Numbered from the stretch's first letter, positions 44,052 to 53,294 are shown. The stretch is DNA of 64,000 nucleotides from Flavobacteriaceae bacterium NBU2973 (GCA_026162565.1 JAOEIQ010000006.1:186001-250000), one strand, 5' to 3'. Notes: generated from the sequence alone by a model not told the origin. Numbers and translations: made by a program.

Positions 44052-46103
44052 ATGGAATATTTAATAAAATCTACTGCAGTAATTATTCTTTTTTATATGA
44101 TCTATAAATTACTTCTTCAGCGCGATACATTTTTTGAAAATAGTCGATGGTTTTTAATTTTAGGTATACTAGGTGCATTTGTAATTCCCTTTATAATTAT
44201 ACCTATTTATATTACTGTTGAACCTCAAAATACTCATAACCACATTACAGGTAATTTTATATTCAATGAAAGCACATCAAATACTATTGAAAGCTCATAT
44301 AACTGGTCACAACTGTTAACATCTATCTATTTTTTAGGTGTCGTTATTTTTAGCATCAGGTTATGCATTCAGTTTTTTTCTCTGACTTCATTATTATACA
44401 GACATAAAAAATATAGATCAGGAAAATTCATTTTTGTAGAAGTAAACGATAACATTTCGCCTTTTTCATTTTTTAACTGGATCGTTTTTAATCCAGAACA
44501 ATTTAAAAAAGAGGAGTTAGATCAAATAATTACTCATGAAAAAGTACATGCAAGTCAGTATCACTCTATAGATTTACTATTAATACAAATTACTTCAGTA
44601 TTATTATGGTTTAACCCTTTTATTTGGTTCTACGAAAAAGCCATGCAACAGAACCTAGAGTTTATTGCAGATTCTGAAACACAAAAGCTCACCTATTGCC
44701 GCAAAAGCTATCAGCAATTATTATTAAAAACAAGTGTGCCAAATCATCAAATGGCATTTGCAAATAATTTTTTCAATTCATTAATTAAAAAACGAATCGT
44801 TATGTTACACAAATCAAAATCAAGAAAAAGAAATCAATGGAAATATCTTACAATTTTCCCTTTACTAGCATTTTTCCTAATGAGTTTCAATACCAAAAAA
44901 GTATACATAGAAGCTGATACAAAAAATGAAAGATTCACTATTAGTGCAGAAACAACTAATAAAGATTTAAAATCTATCGAAAATGCTTTGTCTGCTACTA
45001 ACTTAAAACTAAAATTCACAGATTTAATTAGAAATGAAGATGGTGATATTCAACGAATTTCTATTAACACGAAATATGAGGAAGATAGGCGTTTTATCAA
45101 ACGAATGACCTTGAACAATGATCTTAAGGTTGAAAAAATTGAACCTTTTAACTTATCACTAAATAAAAAAGACAATACAATAGATTTCTCATTTATTGGT
45201 AAAGATCAAACATCTCATATTTCAGATAATAAGATTTCATTTTCTGGAGAAAATAGCATTACTACCATTACAAGCCCAAAGTCTATTTTAGGCTCTAGTT
45301 TAAATTTAGGAGATTTAGACGTTGCTATAATCTCTAAAAGTATGTCTAAATCCGATCTTGAAGAAATTAAAAGCAATTTTAAAGAGAAAGGTGTTACTAT
45401 AAATTTTAGTAATATTAAGAGAAATAGTGATAATGAAATTACAGCAATTTCAATTTCAGCCAGTTCAAAAACATCCAGAGCAAAACTAGAAGTTGATAGT
45501 GATAAACCGATAGCTCATATAGTTATTAAATATGATAGTGAAGAAGAAACTATTTCTTTACAAAACACATCAAGCGACTCTAGTGGTATGCATTTTATAA
45601 GCAGTGATACTAAACATAAAATAACTACTCATGGAAAAAGCAGTAATGTTTTTACTTTTAGTGATAGTGATGATGATGAAATAATAATTGAAACAAATGG
45701 CAAAAAGAGAAAAATCAAAACCCTTGGCGGATCAGTTCATATCATCTCTGATGATGACGAGGAAGTAATAGATTTAGATGGAGATGATGAACATACTGTT
45801 ATTACAAAAAGTAAAGATGGTAAAACCATTAAAAAAACTGTTGTAAAGAACACTTGGGTATCTGATGATGACGATACAGTTATTACTCTAGGAAACAACG
45901 CGAATAAAAATGTCTTTATTTCAGCTTCTGGAGATAAAAACCCTTTAATAATTTTAGATGGAAAAGAAATAACTCTTGAAGAGTTTAAAGATTTAGATTC
46001 TGATAAAATAAAGACTGTAAATGTTGTAAAAGGAGAAAAAGCAAAAGAGGAATTTGGCGATAAAGGAAAAGATGGTGTTATAAAAATAACTACTAAAGAT
46101 TAA
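44052..46103 (+). CDS. M56 family membrane metallopeptidase (BlaR1-like sensor)
   Basis: 683 residues. Four membrane helices (about 3-20, 34-55, 80-100, and one near 275-290 after the peptidase part), zinc motif HEKVH in ITHEKVHASQYHSID (about 160), and a large extracytoplasmic region rich in Asp/Ser/Lys. The C-terminal end (LIILDGKEITLEEFKDLD, then GDKGKDGVIKITTKD) resembles a TonB-receptor plug motif, as known in Bacteroidota M56 proteins. No penicillin-binding sensor domain, so the signal is not beta-lactam by sequence. Confidence 0.88.
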   Translation: MEYLIKSTAVIILFYMIYKLLLQRDTFFENSRWFLILGILGAFVIPFIIIPIYITVEPQNTHNHITGNFIFNESTSNTIESSYNWSQLLTSIYFLGVVIFSIRLCIQFFSLTSLLYRHKKYRSGKFIFVEVNDNISPFSFFNWIVFNPEQFKKEELDQIITHEKVHASQYHSIDLLLIQITSVLLWFNPFIWFYEKAMQQNLEFIADSETQKLTYCRKSYQQLLLKTSVPNHQMAFANNFFNSLIKKRIVMLHKSKSRKRNQWKYLTIFPLLAFFLMSFNTKKVYIEADTKNERFTISAETTNKDLKSIENALSATNLKLKFTDLIRNEDGDIQRISINTKYEEDRRFIKRMTLNNDLKVEKIEPFNLSLNKKDNTIDFSFIGKDQTSHISDNKISFSGENSITTITSPKSILGSSLNLGDLDVAIISKSMSKSDLEEIKSNFKEKGVTINFSNIKRNSDNEITAISISASSKTSRAKLEVDSDKPIAHIVIKYDSEEETISLQNTSSDSSGMHFISSDTKHKITTHGKSSNVFTFSDSDDDEIIIETNGKKRKIKTLGGSVHIISDDDEEVIDLDGDDEHTVITKSKDGKTIKKTVVKNTWVSDDDDTVITLGNNANKNVFISASGDKNPLIILDGKEITLEEFKDLDSDKIKTVNVVKGEKAKEEFGDKGKDGVIKITTKD

Positions 46104-46120
46104 GTAATTATTTCTAATCT

Positions 46121-46175
46121 AAAAAGCCAAAACTTGGTCATTGAGGCTCTCGAAATGCAAGTTTTGGCTTTTTTT
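46121..46175. terminator. Terminator between the M56 and endonuclease genes
   Basis: AAAAAGCCAAAACTTG pairs with CAAGTTTTGGCTTTTT over a loop of about 21 nt; A and T runs on both sides serve both convergent genes. Confidence 0.8.
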
Positions 46176-46190
46176 ATGTAATAGTATCTG

Positions 46191-48173
46191 CTATTGTATC
46201 ACTATTTTTTTGGTTAGTGTTTTTCCTTTAGAGGAAAGCTTCAATAGATACATTCCTTCCAAAAGATTTAAATCTAAATAGATATCATTACTTATAGTGG
46301 CAGATAATACCTCTTTACCAAGAACAGAATAAATTGTCAAATTAGTCTCTTCGGTAATACCATTAAAAAACAATCTATTGCTGGCTGGATTAGGATACAC
46401 GTTAACTTTTGCTAAATCAGACTCTTCTAGACTCAATGGCTGATTCCAAATTTGACCAATTTTATTTCCCCAAATGTGTTCTACTAATTCGGGATAATCA
46501 ATAAATGGATTTCTATTAAATTGCCAAGTATAAACTATGTTATTCCTATTCATTTCATAATCATCTGGCGGATCGTTTCTATGCCAATCTAACAAAGTTG
46601 CTAAATCTCCCAATTGACCTGTTGTGTTTGGCAAACCATTTACTACTTGCAAACCGTTATACCTTACTTCCATAAAAAGCACACTTCTAGCAACATCTCC
46701 ATAAAAACTTCCAGCTGTACCTGAAGGTCCATTATACTCATCACTAGTATTGCCATTACTATAATGATCGTTACCTCTTGTACTATTCTCTGGACCATCA
46801 GCAGCCCTTAAAGCGTGAGCATCAGAATTTGCATGCCTCAATGAATCTGCTTCTGTTGTCCAAAAAATATCAGGCCCATCAATTATGTCATCGTCTTCTA
46901 TACTAAAAAAACCGCCTCTTGATCTTGGGTATGTATGTTCTCTATTCCATTTACCGTTATTATTAGAGGTTGTTTGAAAATCTAATTTAGATCGACCTTG
47001 TTCTATATATACCAACCAAACCTGATTACTATTTTCAGGGTTTTGATCGGCTTGTTTTAAAATATCAATAACATCGTTGTAGGTTTGGGCTCTTACTGTG
47101 TTTGGATCTGCAATTATATCTTGCATTGCTTGTTTTAAATCATCATCAGCTAAACCATCTAAACTATCATAATAATCATTAGGTTGTGTACTTTGTACTA
47201 AACCAAATGTTGGATTTAAAGGTGTTCCCCAAACTGCTGAAGTAAAATCATTATCAACAACTCTAATAAGTATTTGGTTATTAAATGGTATGTAAGGCGA
47301 TTGTAAGTTGTTAAATGTAATTAATAGCTCCTCGTCACCTTCATCTAACGTATCATCAATTAAAGTAATGGTAGTAGATACTGAATCTTGACCATTAGGT
47401 ATTGTTAAACTGGTGACTCCTGAAAAATCAGAACTATCAAAAGTACCATTATCTAAAACTATTTGAAAACTTACATCTTCTGTTACTATGCCTTCAGAGG
47501 TAAATGTTATTTCAAAACTCTCTCCTTCTCCATATGCATTTAAACTTGTAGAAATACTAATTGGGTTAAATAGAACTCCACTTCCATCATTTAAAACTCG
47601 TGGTGTTGGCGTGGCTGTAAAATAGGTTCCGTCGTTATTACGCTGTATGGAATTAGTATTATTACTTGAACCTTCATTTATTTGCTGAATATCTGCAAAA
47701 TTAGGGTCATCATTAAAAATATCGATTAAATCTAAATCGTCAGGATCTGATGTATCGTAAATCAATACATCTACTAAATTTGTAATAGTTGCAAGAGTCA
47801 TTTCAGGGAAATCTGTATCATCTCCTTGATAAATTGCTACTGCATCTGCACCATTTTGAATAACATTTTCAGATATTAATAACTGTGGAAAAGGTGCAAC
47901 AGTCTCGCTACCTATTACTAATAATCCATTTTCATCGGTTGTAAAACCATCTAAATCTATTGCAAAATAACTAGAGTTCATACCACTAGTTGAGCCATTA
48001 AAAAACACCAACACGAACCCATCTAATAAAAAATTTGGTATATCAGATTTTAGCTCGACAAATTCTTGAGTGTCTGTTCCAGGAGTATCACAATCTAATT
48101 CGTTAATAACAACCTGACTCATTGATGATTGAAAAGCACATAATAATATGAGTGAAATGAGCAACTTTTTCAT
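46191..48173 (-). CDS. T9SS-secreted endonuclease I family nuclease
   Basis: 660 residues. Signal peptide (1-19), a lamin-tail-like beta domain (about 20-200, VINELDCDTPGTDTQEFVEL), a Calx-beta-like segment (about 205-305, DDTLDEGDEELLITF), the endonuclease I catalytic domain (about 320-575, motif KWNREHTYPRSRGGF with the catalytic His and HANSDAHALRAAD), and a C-terminal type IX sorting domain (VNVYPNPASNRLFF to KKIVIQ). Probably degrades extracellular DNA and RNA for nutrients. Confidence 0.92.
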   Translation of the reverse strand: MKKLLISLILLCAFQSSMSQVVINELDCDTPGTDTQEFVELKSDIPNFLLDGFVLVFFNGSTSGMNSSYFAIDLDGFTTDENGLLVIGSETVAPFPQLLISENVIQNGADAVAIYQGDDTDFPEMTLATITNLVDVLIYDTSDPDDLDLIDIFNDDPNFADIQQINEGSSNNTNSIQRNNDGTYFTATPTPRVLNDGSGVLFNPISISTSLNAYGEGESFEITFTSEGIVTEDVSFQIVLDNGTFDSSDFSGVTSLTIPNGQDSVSTTITLIDDTLDEGDEELLITFNNLQSPYIPFNNQILIRVVDNDFTSAVWGTPLNPTFGLVQSTQPNDYYDSLDGLADDDLKQAMQDIIADPNTVRAQTYNDVIDILKQADQNPENSNQVWLVYIEQGRSKLDFQTTSNNNGKWNREHTYPRSRGGFFSIEDDDIIDGPDIFWTTEADSLRHANSDAHALRAADGPENSTRGNDHYSNGNTSDEYNGPSGTAGSFYGDVARSVLFMEVRYNGLQVVNGLPNTTGQLGDLATLLDWHRNDPPDDYEMNRNNIVYTWQFNRNPFIDYPELVEHIWGNKIGQIWNQPLSLEESDLAKVNVYPNPASNRLFFNGITEETNLTIYSVLGKEVLSATISNDIYLDLNLLEGMYLLKLSSKGKTLTKKIVIQ

Positions 48174-48621
48174 AGGGAAATATTTTTACAAAAGTAAGAA
48201 TAGCAATCAATCTAAATATAAAATCATGGTTTTGTTATAAACAAATTTACTCATCAAATAAGTACAAATCATATTGATAATATATGGACTATAGTTATTC
48301 CAAAAATTATTTCAGAAAAGATGGATTGCTCAAAAAAGGAGATTTTCACTTGATTTACTCCCTAGGATTTATAAAATGCATCCAAAAACGCTCTACAATT
48401 ATTACAGTTTAAAACAATTTAAATATAATAAAGTTATTAATTATTACTTTATTGAAGATAAGTCACAAAAATATATAACTATTTTCATTTTTTTACTTAC
48501 AAAATAGACTTCAAATTTATTCTTTTTTAAACAAACGTTTGGCAAATACTTCAACCAAAATATATATTGGCCAAACCATTTAGAAATGGACACTATTTAT
48601 CAATCTTATTAAGCTAAAACT
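48174..48621. other. Non-coding AT-rich stretch with structured end
   Basis: No protein gene seen. The last 90 bp contain GTTTGGC (48537-48543) facing GCCAAAC (48570-48576) and the stem CCATTT/AAATGG (48576-48589), directly before the tandem micro-ORFs, so this may be the structured 5' leader of that transcript. No clear TAnnTTTG box was found. Confidence 0.5.
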
Positions 48622-48666
48622 ATGATCACAATTGCTAAACTTTTAATCGAAATACTTGTCGGTTAA
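48622..48666 (+). CDS. 14-residue micro-ORF, copy 1 (hydrophobic peptide)
   Basis: ATG to TAA encodes MITIAKLLIEILVG. Copy 2 starts 98 bp further on and encodes the same peptide with Ile for Val at position 13. The codons differ at positions 2, 4, 10 and 12 without changing the amino acid, which is the mark of selection on the peptide. Lys6 and Glu10 are one helical turn apart, so an amphipathic membrane helix is likely. Size and composition recall type I toxin peptides, but no antisense RNA could be identified. Confidence 0.6.
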   Translation: MITIAKLLIEILVG

Positions 48667-48719
48667 ATCAATCAAAAAACAAGTATCAATCAATTTCATC
48701 AATCACTAAAAACAAAACA

Positions 48720-48764
48720 ATGATTACAATCGCTAAACTTTTAATCGAGATATTAATCGGTTAA
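48720..48764 (+). CDS. 14-residue micro-ORF, copy 2 (hydrophobic peptide)
   Basis: ATG to TAA encodes MITIAKLLIEILIG, 13 of 14 residues identical to copy 1 at 48622. A strong terminator begins 14 bp after its stop, so both ORFs are probably on one transcript. The flanks share only short A-rich and CAATC tracts, so similarity is concentrated in the coding part. Confidence 0.6.
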   Translation: MITIAKLLIEILIG

Positions 48765-48778
48765 CATTTAAAAACAAG

Positions 48779-48805
48779 CCTAATCTTTCCAGATTAGGTT
48801 TTCTT
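48779..48805 (+). terminator. Terminator after the tandem micro-ORFs
   Basis: CCTAATCT pairs with AGATTAGG around TTCC, followed by TTTTCTTTTTTT. Confidence 0.85.
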
Positions 48806-48839
48806 TTTTTAATCATTTAGTATTCCAATACAGTTTTAC

Positions 48840-48847
48840 TACTTTTG
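48840..48847 (+). promoter_or_regulatory. -7 box directly before the 50-residue gene
   Basis: Perfect TACTTTTG only 4 bp before the ATG, so the transcript would begin at or next to the start codon (leaderless or nearly so). Confidence 0.55.
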
Positions 48848-48851
48848 AAAT

Positions 48852-49004
48852 ATGAAACAATCATTCTTTAAAATTTTAGCAAAAATTAATAAAGCGGTTT
48901 TACCTAGTTACACAAAACAACGATTGGATTTAAGTAAAGCCTCGAAATTGCAGATGGCAATTTTTGGATGGAAGGTTTATGTAACTAAGAATGCTTTAGG
49001 TTAG
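48852..49004 (+). CDS. Conserved-looking 50-residue basic protein (type often labelled SsrA-binding protein)
   Basis: Opens MKQSFFKILAKINKAVLPSY and ends AIFGWKVYVTKNALG; basic and amphipathic. Small flavobacterial proteins of this look, often labelled SsrA-binding protein, come to mind (memory, unverified); it is far too short to be real SmpB. Not a shadow frame: it stands alone with its own promoter. A decayed copy lies at 55484-55607. Confidence 0.65.
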   Translation: MKQSFFKILAKINKAVLPSYTKQRLDLSKASKLQMAIFGWKVYVTKNALG

Positions 49005-49077
49005 AATATAAAAAAGACTTAAGCAAGATTTTATTCGCTTCGCTCGAAGTTCCACTTTGAAAATAGGATTAGCTCAT
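48875..49077 (+). repeat. Intact copy of a dispersed repeat (50-residue gene plus 3' flank)
   Basis: From TTTAGCAAAAATTAATAAAG to about 49077 this matches 55484-55607 at roughly 90 percent by eye, except for an 82-bp internal deletion in the other copy. The 3' flank includes TTCGCTTCGCTCGAAG and GTTCCACTTTGAAAATAGG. Confidence 0.75.
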
Positions 49078-49235
49078 AAATATGTCAAGGAGGTTATGAA
49101 TAGGGTAAAACAAAACATCTAAATATTACTCCTACCTTTTTCAATAGCTTACATAACATAAATTAGTGGCCTGGTCACTTTGGGATTAATCTAATATGAA
49201 TAAAGATTACCTTGACAAAAAACGAAGAAATAAGT

Positions 49236-50930
49236 ATGAAAATCATAAAATTATCAGTCTTTGTGTTTGTTTTACTTTTAAACGCTTGTACTACTAAAAA
49301 ACAAGAATCGAAAAACAATGATTCACTAACTGTAGAGACTACCTTTATTGGTCAAAAACCACCTGACTTAATTCCTGAACCCTTTGCACCTGGACTTGTT
49401 ACAACTAATGGTTGGGAAAATTGCGGGGCTTTTAGCCCAGATATGAAGGAATTTTACTTTCTCAGACAAGTTGGAGAAACTAATAAGAAGCAGGAACTTG
49501 TAGTCATTCAAAATAAAAATAATGAATTGCTCGAGACTGTTATCTCCCCAAGAGCAGGAACACCATTTATCTCCCCTGATGGTAAAACAATGTATCTAGG
49601 CAGAAGATATAAGGAACGTACTAATAATGGAGAGTGGTCTGAAGTAAAAAAACTTGAATCTCCTTTTGATAGTTTACCAATTATGCGTCTAACTGCTTCT
49701 TCAAAGGGAACTTATTTTTTTGATGAATTCAAACGCGACTTTACAGGCGATATTCGATATTCAAGAATTGTAGATGGCAAGTATGAAGAACCAAAATTGC
49801 TCAATAAAAATATTAACACAGGAAAAAGTTTTCACCCCTTTATTGCGCCCGATGAATCCTATCTCATATTTGATAGTAAAAGAGAAGGAGGATACGGCGA
49901 TTCTGACCTCTATATTAGTTTTAAGCAACAAGACGATTCCTGGGGAGACCCTATAAATCTCGGAGATAAGATAAATACAGAAGCCTGGGAGGCATCAGCT
50001 AGTGTTACCCCAGATGGAAAGTATCTTTTCTTCAATAGAAATATGGGTTCAGATAAATATGAAAACGTAGATATTTTTTGGGTAAGTAGTCAGGTTATTG
50101 AAGAGCTAAGACCTACTAACAGAGAGAATAATGATATACAAGATAAATACCACGTTCTTAAAGGTCCTTATATTGGACAAAAGCCTCCTGGTTTAATACC
50201 CGAAGTATTCGCCCCTGGTATCGTTTCAAAAGAGCATCAAGACTGGACCGGTAGATTCACGCCTGATATGAAAGAATACTACTTCACCAGAAATAATAGT
50301 GTAAGTAGAAAAAGCACAAAAATTGTTTTTAAGTTTGAGAATAATCGATGGAGTGAGACCGAATTAGACCCCAAAATGGGTGGTTCTATTTCGCCTGATG
50401 GTCAAATAATGCATGCTGGAAATAAATATAGAGAACGCACGGAAAATGGCTGGTCGGAGTTAAAAAGTCTTGGTCAACCATTTGAAGATATCCCTATTAT
50501 GGTGCTGACAGCGTCCTCAAAGGGCACTTACTTTTTTGATGAGTTTAAACGGGATGTTACGGGCGATATTCGTTATTCGCGACTTGTTGATGGGAAGCAC
50601 GAAGAACCGAGATTACTCAATAAAAGTATCAATAGCGGAAAAAGCTTTCATCCATTTATTGCTCCAGATGAATCGTACTTAATATTTGATAGTAAAAGAG
50701 AAGACGGATTTGGAGATTCAGATTTATACATCAGTTTTCGACAGCAAGATGGCTCCTGGAGTGACGCCATTAATCTAGGAGATAAAATCAATACAGAAGG
50801 TCCCGACACTGGAGGAGTTGTATCGCCAGACGGAAAATACTTTTTCTTTAATAGAAAGATTAGCTCAGAAGACTCCGATGTATACTGGGTAGATACTCAG
50901 GTTCTTCATATGCTCAGACCTAAACAATAA
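49236..50930 (+). CDS. PD40/TolB-like beta-propeller lipoprotein with internal duplication
   Basis: Start chosen at the ATG of MKIIKLSVFVFVLLLNAC, a lipoprotein signal with Cys18. Two homologous halves of about 250 residues (about 30-285 and 305-560) follow, each starting IGQKPPxLIPExFAPGxV and containing FSPDMKEFYF-like, LTASSKGTYFFDEFKRD and FHPFIAPDESYLIFDSKRE PD40 repeats. The repeats fold into beta-propeller blades. Base composition is a little less AT-biased than the neighbours. The function is probably a periplasmic or surface binding protein. Confidence 0.85.
   Translation: MKIIKLSVFVFVLLLNACTTKKQESKNNDSLTVETTFIGQKPPDLIPEPFAPGLVTTNGWENCGAFSPDMKEFYFLRQVGETNKKQELVVIQNKNNELLETVISPRAGTPFISPDGKTMYLGRRYKERTNNGEWSEVKKLESPFDSLPIMRLTASSKGTYFFDEFKRDFTGDIRYSRIVDGKYEEPKLLNKNINTGKSFHPFIAPDESYLIFDSKREGGYGDSDLYISFKQQDDSWGDPINLGDKINTEAWEASASVTPDGKYLFFNRNMGSDKYENVDIFWVSSQVIEELRPTNRENNDIQDKYHVLKGPYIGQKPPGLIPEVFAPGIVSKEHQDWTGRFTPDMKEYYFTRNNSVSRKSTKIVFKFENNRWSETELDPKMGGSISPDGQIMHAGNKYRERTENGWSELKSLGQPFEDIPIMVLTASSKGTYFFDEFKRDVTGDIRYSRLVDGKHEEPRLLNKSINSGKSFHPFIAPDESYLIFDSKREDGFGDSDLYISFRQQDGSWSDAINLGDKINTEGPDTGGVVSPDGKYFFFNRKISSEDSDVYWVDTQVLHMLRPKQ
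49345..50918 (+). repeat. Tandem duplication inside the PD40 gene
   Basis: The DNA of the first half (about 49345-50108) and the second half (about 50169-50918) aligns along the whole length, with stretches such as GGCGATATTCG and AAGCTTTCATCC-like segments shared. The protein halves are clearly homologous. Confidence 0.8.
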
Positions 50931-50994
50931 ATAAATCAAATAATGACTTTACAAACTTATAAACTAGACCTCAATTCATAAATTGAACTCTAGT

Positions 50995-51687
50995 TCAAAG
51001 CTGTATTTTTTTAGTTAGTGTACTCTTAAATTGGGACCCTATAGGTATTTTAGTTTCACCTATAGTAATATAGTCTGGAGTCATTGAGTCAATTTTTTTA
51101 AAGTTGACAATAAAAGACTTTTGCACTTGAATAAAATCTTCCGTGAGATTGGATAACGCTTCCGATATGGTTTCACGTGCCATTATTTTTTTATTGGACA
51201 TTATATAGTATATGTAATTACCATCTTTTTCTAGATAGTGTATCTCTTCAACTTTAACTTGATGTACTTCTAAACCGCTTTTAATAAAAATAGTTTTAGA
51301 GGTTATCACGCCATTTGGGGTAATAGGCGCTTTAATAAGTTTACTAGTAAGTTTTGTAATTGTTGTAGAAAAGCGTTCTAAGCTTATAGGTTTCAAGAGG
51401 TAATCAAATGCGTTAACATTATAACTCTCAACAGCGTGTTCAGAATACGCAGTTGTAAATACAATTGCAGTTTCTTTAGAAATCATTTTAGATAGAGATA
51501 GACCGCTTAAATGAGGCATATTAATATCTAAAAAAATGACATCTATTGGATTCGCATTGATAAATTCTAAAGCTTTAAGCCCATTTCTAAATGTCTCTAC
51601 CAATTGAAAATCAGAAAAATGTGATAAGTATGAGCTTATTAGCTCAATCGCCTTTGGTTCGTCATCTACTATAATTACCCTAATCAT
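50995..51687 (-). CDS. LytTR-family response regulator
   Basis: Receiver domain with acidic pocket VDDE at 7-10, phospho-acceptor Asp54 (IFLDINMPHLSG) and Lys in YLLKPISLERF; then a LytTR DNA-binding domain (about 125-230, VEEIHYLEKDGNYIYYI, TEDFIQVQKSFIVN, TKIPIGSQFK). 230 residues. Starts inside the end of the kinase gene (8-bp overlap) and is its cognate regulator. The divergent operon 52944-54984 is a likely target. Confidence 0.94.
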   Translation of the reverse strand: MIRVIIVDDEPKAIELISSYLSHFSDFQLVETFRNGLKALEFINANPIDVIFLDINMPHLSGLSLSKMISKETAIVFTTAYSEHAVESYNVNAFDYLLKPISLERFSTTITKLTSKLIKAPITPNGVITSKTIFIKSGLEVHQVKVEEIHYLEKDGNYIYYIMSNKKIMARETISEALSNLTEDFIQVQKSFIVNFKKIDSMTPDYITIGETKIPIGSQFKSTLTKKIQL

Positions 51688-52741
51688 CTGTATTAATCGT
51701 TAATTCAACTTTATATGTTTCATTCCTTTTAAAAACTATCGAATGTTTATGAGGATATGCTAAATCTAATCGCTCTTGATTTGATTTCAATCCAAAACCT
51801 CCGCTTTCATTTTCAAAAGGTACTTCGGGAATAGAATTCTCAATACTAAATACAACGGTATCTTTTTTTGATAAGTCGATATTTATATGAATAAATGCAT
51901 TTTCTTCCGGTTGCACACCATGTTTAAAAGCATTCTCTACATAACACAAAAAAATACCCGGTTCAATAAATTGCGTATCAAAACTCCCTGAAGTTTTGAT
52001 TTTGAAATCTATTTCATCATCTTCAAAACGTAATAAGTGTAATTCGGCAAAATTTTTAAGAAACTTAATTTCGTCTGTAATAACAACTTTTTCGTTTTTG
52101 ATATCATAAACCACAAAACGTAATAAGCCTGATAGCTTGTCAATACCTTGAGCTAGTTTTGGATTATCTCGTTGATCCACCATTGCCATTAGATTGTTCA
52201 TGGTATTAAACAAAAAGTGGGGCTGTAATTGTTGACGGAGTAAATTTAATTCTGCTTGATTTTTTATTAATTCTAGTTGCTGCTTATCCTTTTCATCGAC
52301 AATCCATTTTTTTGTAAATCCATAACAAATTGCAACAGCAAAATAAAAGATATTCATTATGGAAAGAATATTGAAGCTTTGGATGACTTTGAACTTGCTT
52401 AGGTTTTCATCATGTCGATTGATTAGGTAAGCAAGGAGAATTTGCAAAAAGAACGAACAAAAGAATAAAAGAATGGTCTTTAATACAAAAACACTTACTG
52501 ATTTGGGTCTTTGTAATTGATGTATGAAATTCAATTCGATATAAACAAAAAAAATAGCGATAGCTTGTAATACCAAGAATGTATATAAGCGTAATTCATT
52601 GCGTACGAGTATTGTTCTCTCTTTTCCCTCAATGACTTCAGTACCTGCTGCATCGTTTGTGACGCTACCAAAAACAAAAAACCAAGTAAAAAACGCCCAA
52701 AACAGAATATTTATTAGTATTTCAATGCGCTTCAATTTCAT
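51680..52741 (-). CDS. LytS/YpdA-type histidine kinase
   Basis: 353 residues. Four N-terminal membrane helices (about 8-25, 50-70, 80-102 and 122-142), a short linker, then the His_kinase family domain with phospho-acceptor His in LRQQLQPHFLFNTMNN and a reduced HATPase (PGIFLCYVENAFKHGV, GGFGLKSNQERLDLAYP). No extra sensor domain, so sensing is by the membrane part. Overlaps the LytTR regulator by 8 bp. Confidence 0.93.
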   Translation of the reverse strand: MKLKRIEILINILFWAFFTWFFVFGSVTNDAAGTEVIEGKERTILVRNELRLYTFLVLQAIAIFFVYIELNFIHQLQRPKSVSVFVLKTILLFFCSFFLQILLAYLINRHDENLSKFKVIQSFNILSIMNIFYFAVAICYGFTKKWIVDEKDKQQLELIKNQAELNLLRQQLQPHFLFNTMNNLMAMVDQRDNPKLAQGIDKLSGLLRFVVYDIKNEKVVITDEIKFLKNFAELHLLRFEDDEIDFKIKTSGSFDTQFIEPGIFLCYVENAFKHGVQPEENAFIHINIDLSKKDTVVFSIENSIPEVPFENESGGFGLKSNQERLDLAYPHKHSIVFKRNETYKVELTINTDD

Positions 52742-52943
52742 GGCATTAAATATACCGTTATTAATTTATAAAGACCTTATTCTGTTATGAAATAGGGTGT
52801 TTACGGTACAAAAGAGTCTTGATGTAGCACTTCACATTTTCTTTGTTGTTTATAATAGCATGTTACCTCTTTATAACTTCATATAATAGATTAGTCGACT
52901 TATTCTTTATTTGTCAGAACAATTAAACGTTAAAAAATATTAC

Positions 52944-53294
52944 ATGGAAAAATTATTAGTTCTATTCGTTTTTGTATCTCTAGGTCTAACCGGAAATGCA
53001 CAGGAGGACAAAGGTTCTAAAGAAATAAAAGTCCCTATCGAAACTTTAAAATCTTACGTTGGAAAATATGAATTGGCTCCCGGAGCGATTATTGACGTTA
53101 CTGTAGATACAAGTCGCATTTTTATACAATTAACAGGTCAATCAAAATTCGAGATTTTCCCATCCTCAATATCTGAGTTTTATCTAAAAGTTGTGGAAGC
53201 TAAAATAAGTTTTCATTCTGATGAAAAAGGCGAAATATCTAGTCTCACTCTTAGTCAAAATGGACGAGACAATTTTGCAAAAAAAATAGAGTAA
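52944..53294 (+). CDS. Secreted DUF3471-like protein
   Basis: Start chosen at ATG 52944, which begins a clear signal peptide (MEKLLVLFVFVSLGLTGNAQ); the frame upstream lacks a good start. About 95 mature residues match the DUF3471-type beta domain usually found at the C-terminus of serine-beta-lactamase-like proteins (LKSYVGKYELAPGAIIDVTV, FHSDEKGEISSLTLSQNGRD). Here it is a stand-alone domain. 3 bp before the next gene. Confidence 0.8.
   Translation: MEKLLVLFVFVSLGLTGNAQEDKGSKEIKVPIETLKSYVGKYELAPGAIIDVTVDTSRIFIQLTGQSKFEIFPSSISEFYLKVVEAKISFHSDEKGEISSLTLSQNGRDNFAKKIE

Noticed and set aside
48174-48600. A CRISPR array or repeat region before the micro-ORFs
   Set aside because: There are no regularly spaced direct repeats; only single inverted repeats and AT-rich tracts occur.
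48852-49004. True SmpB (tmRNA-binding protein)
   Set aside because: The reading frame is only 50 residues, about a third of SmpB, and lacks its beta-barrel core.
49130-49210. Inverted repeat near 49164-49178 (AGTGGCC/GGTCACT-like) as an operator of the PD40 gene
   Set aside because: The arms contain mismatches and there is no second copy or recognisable promoter near it.
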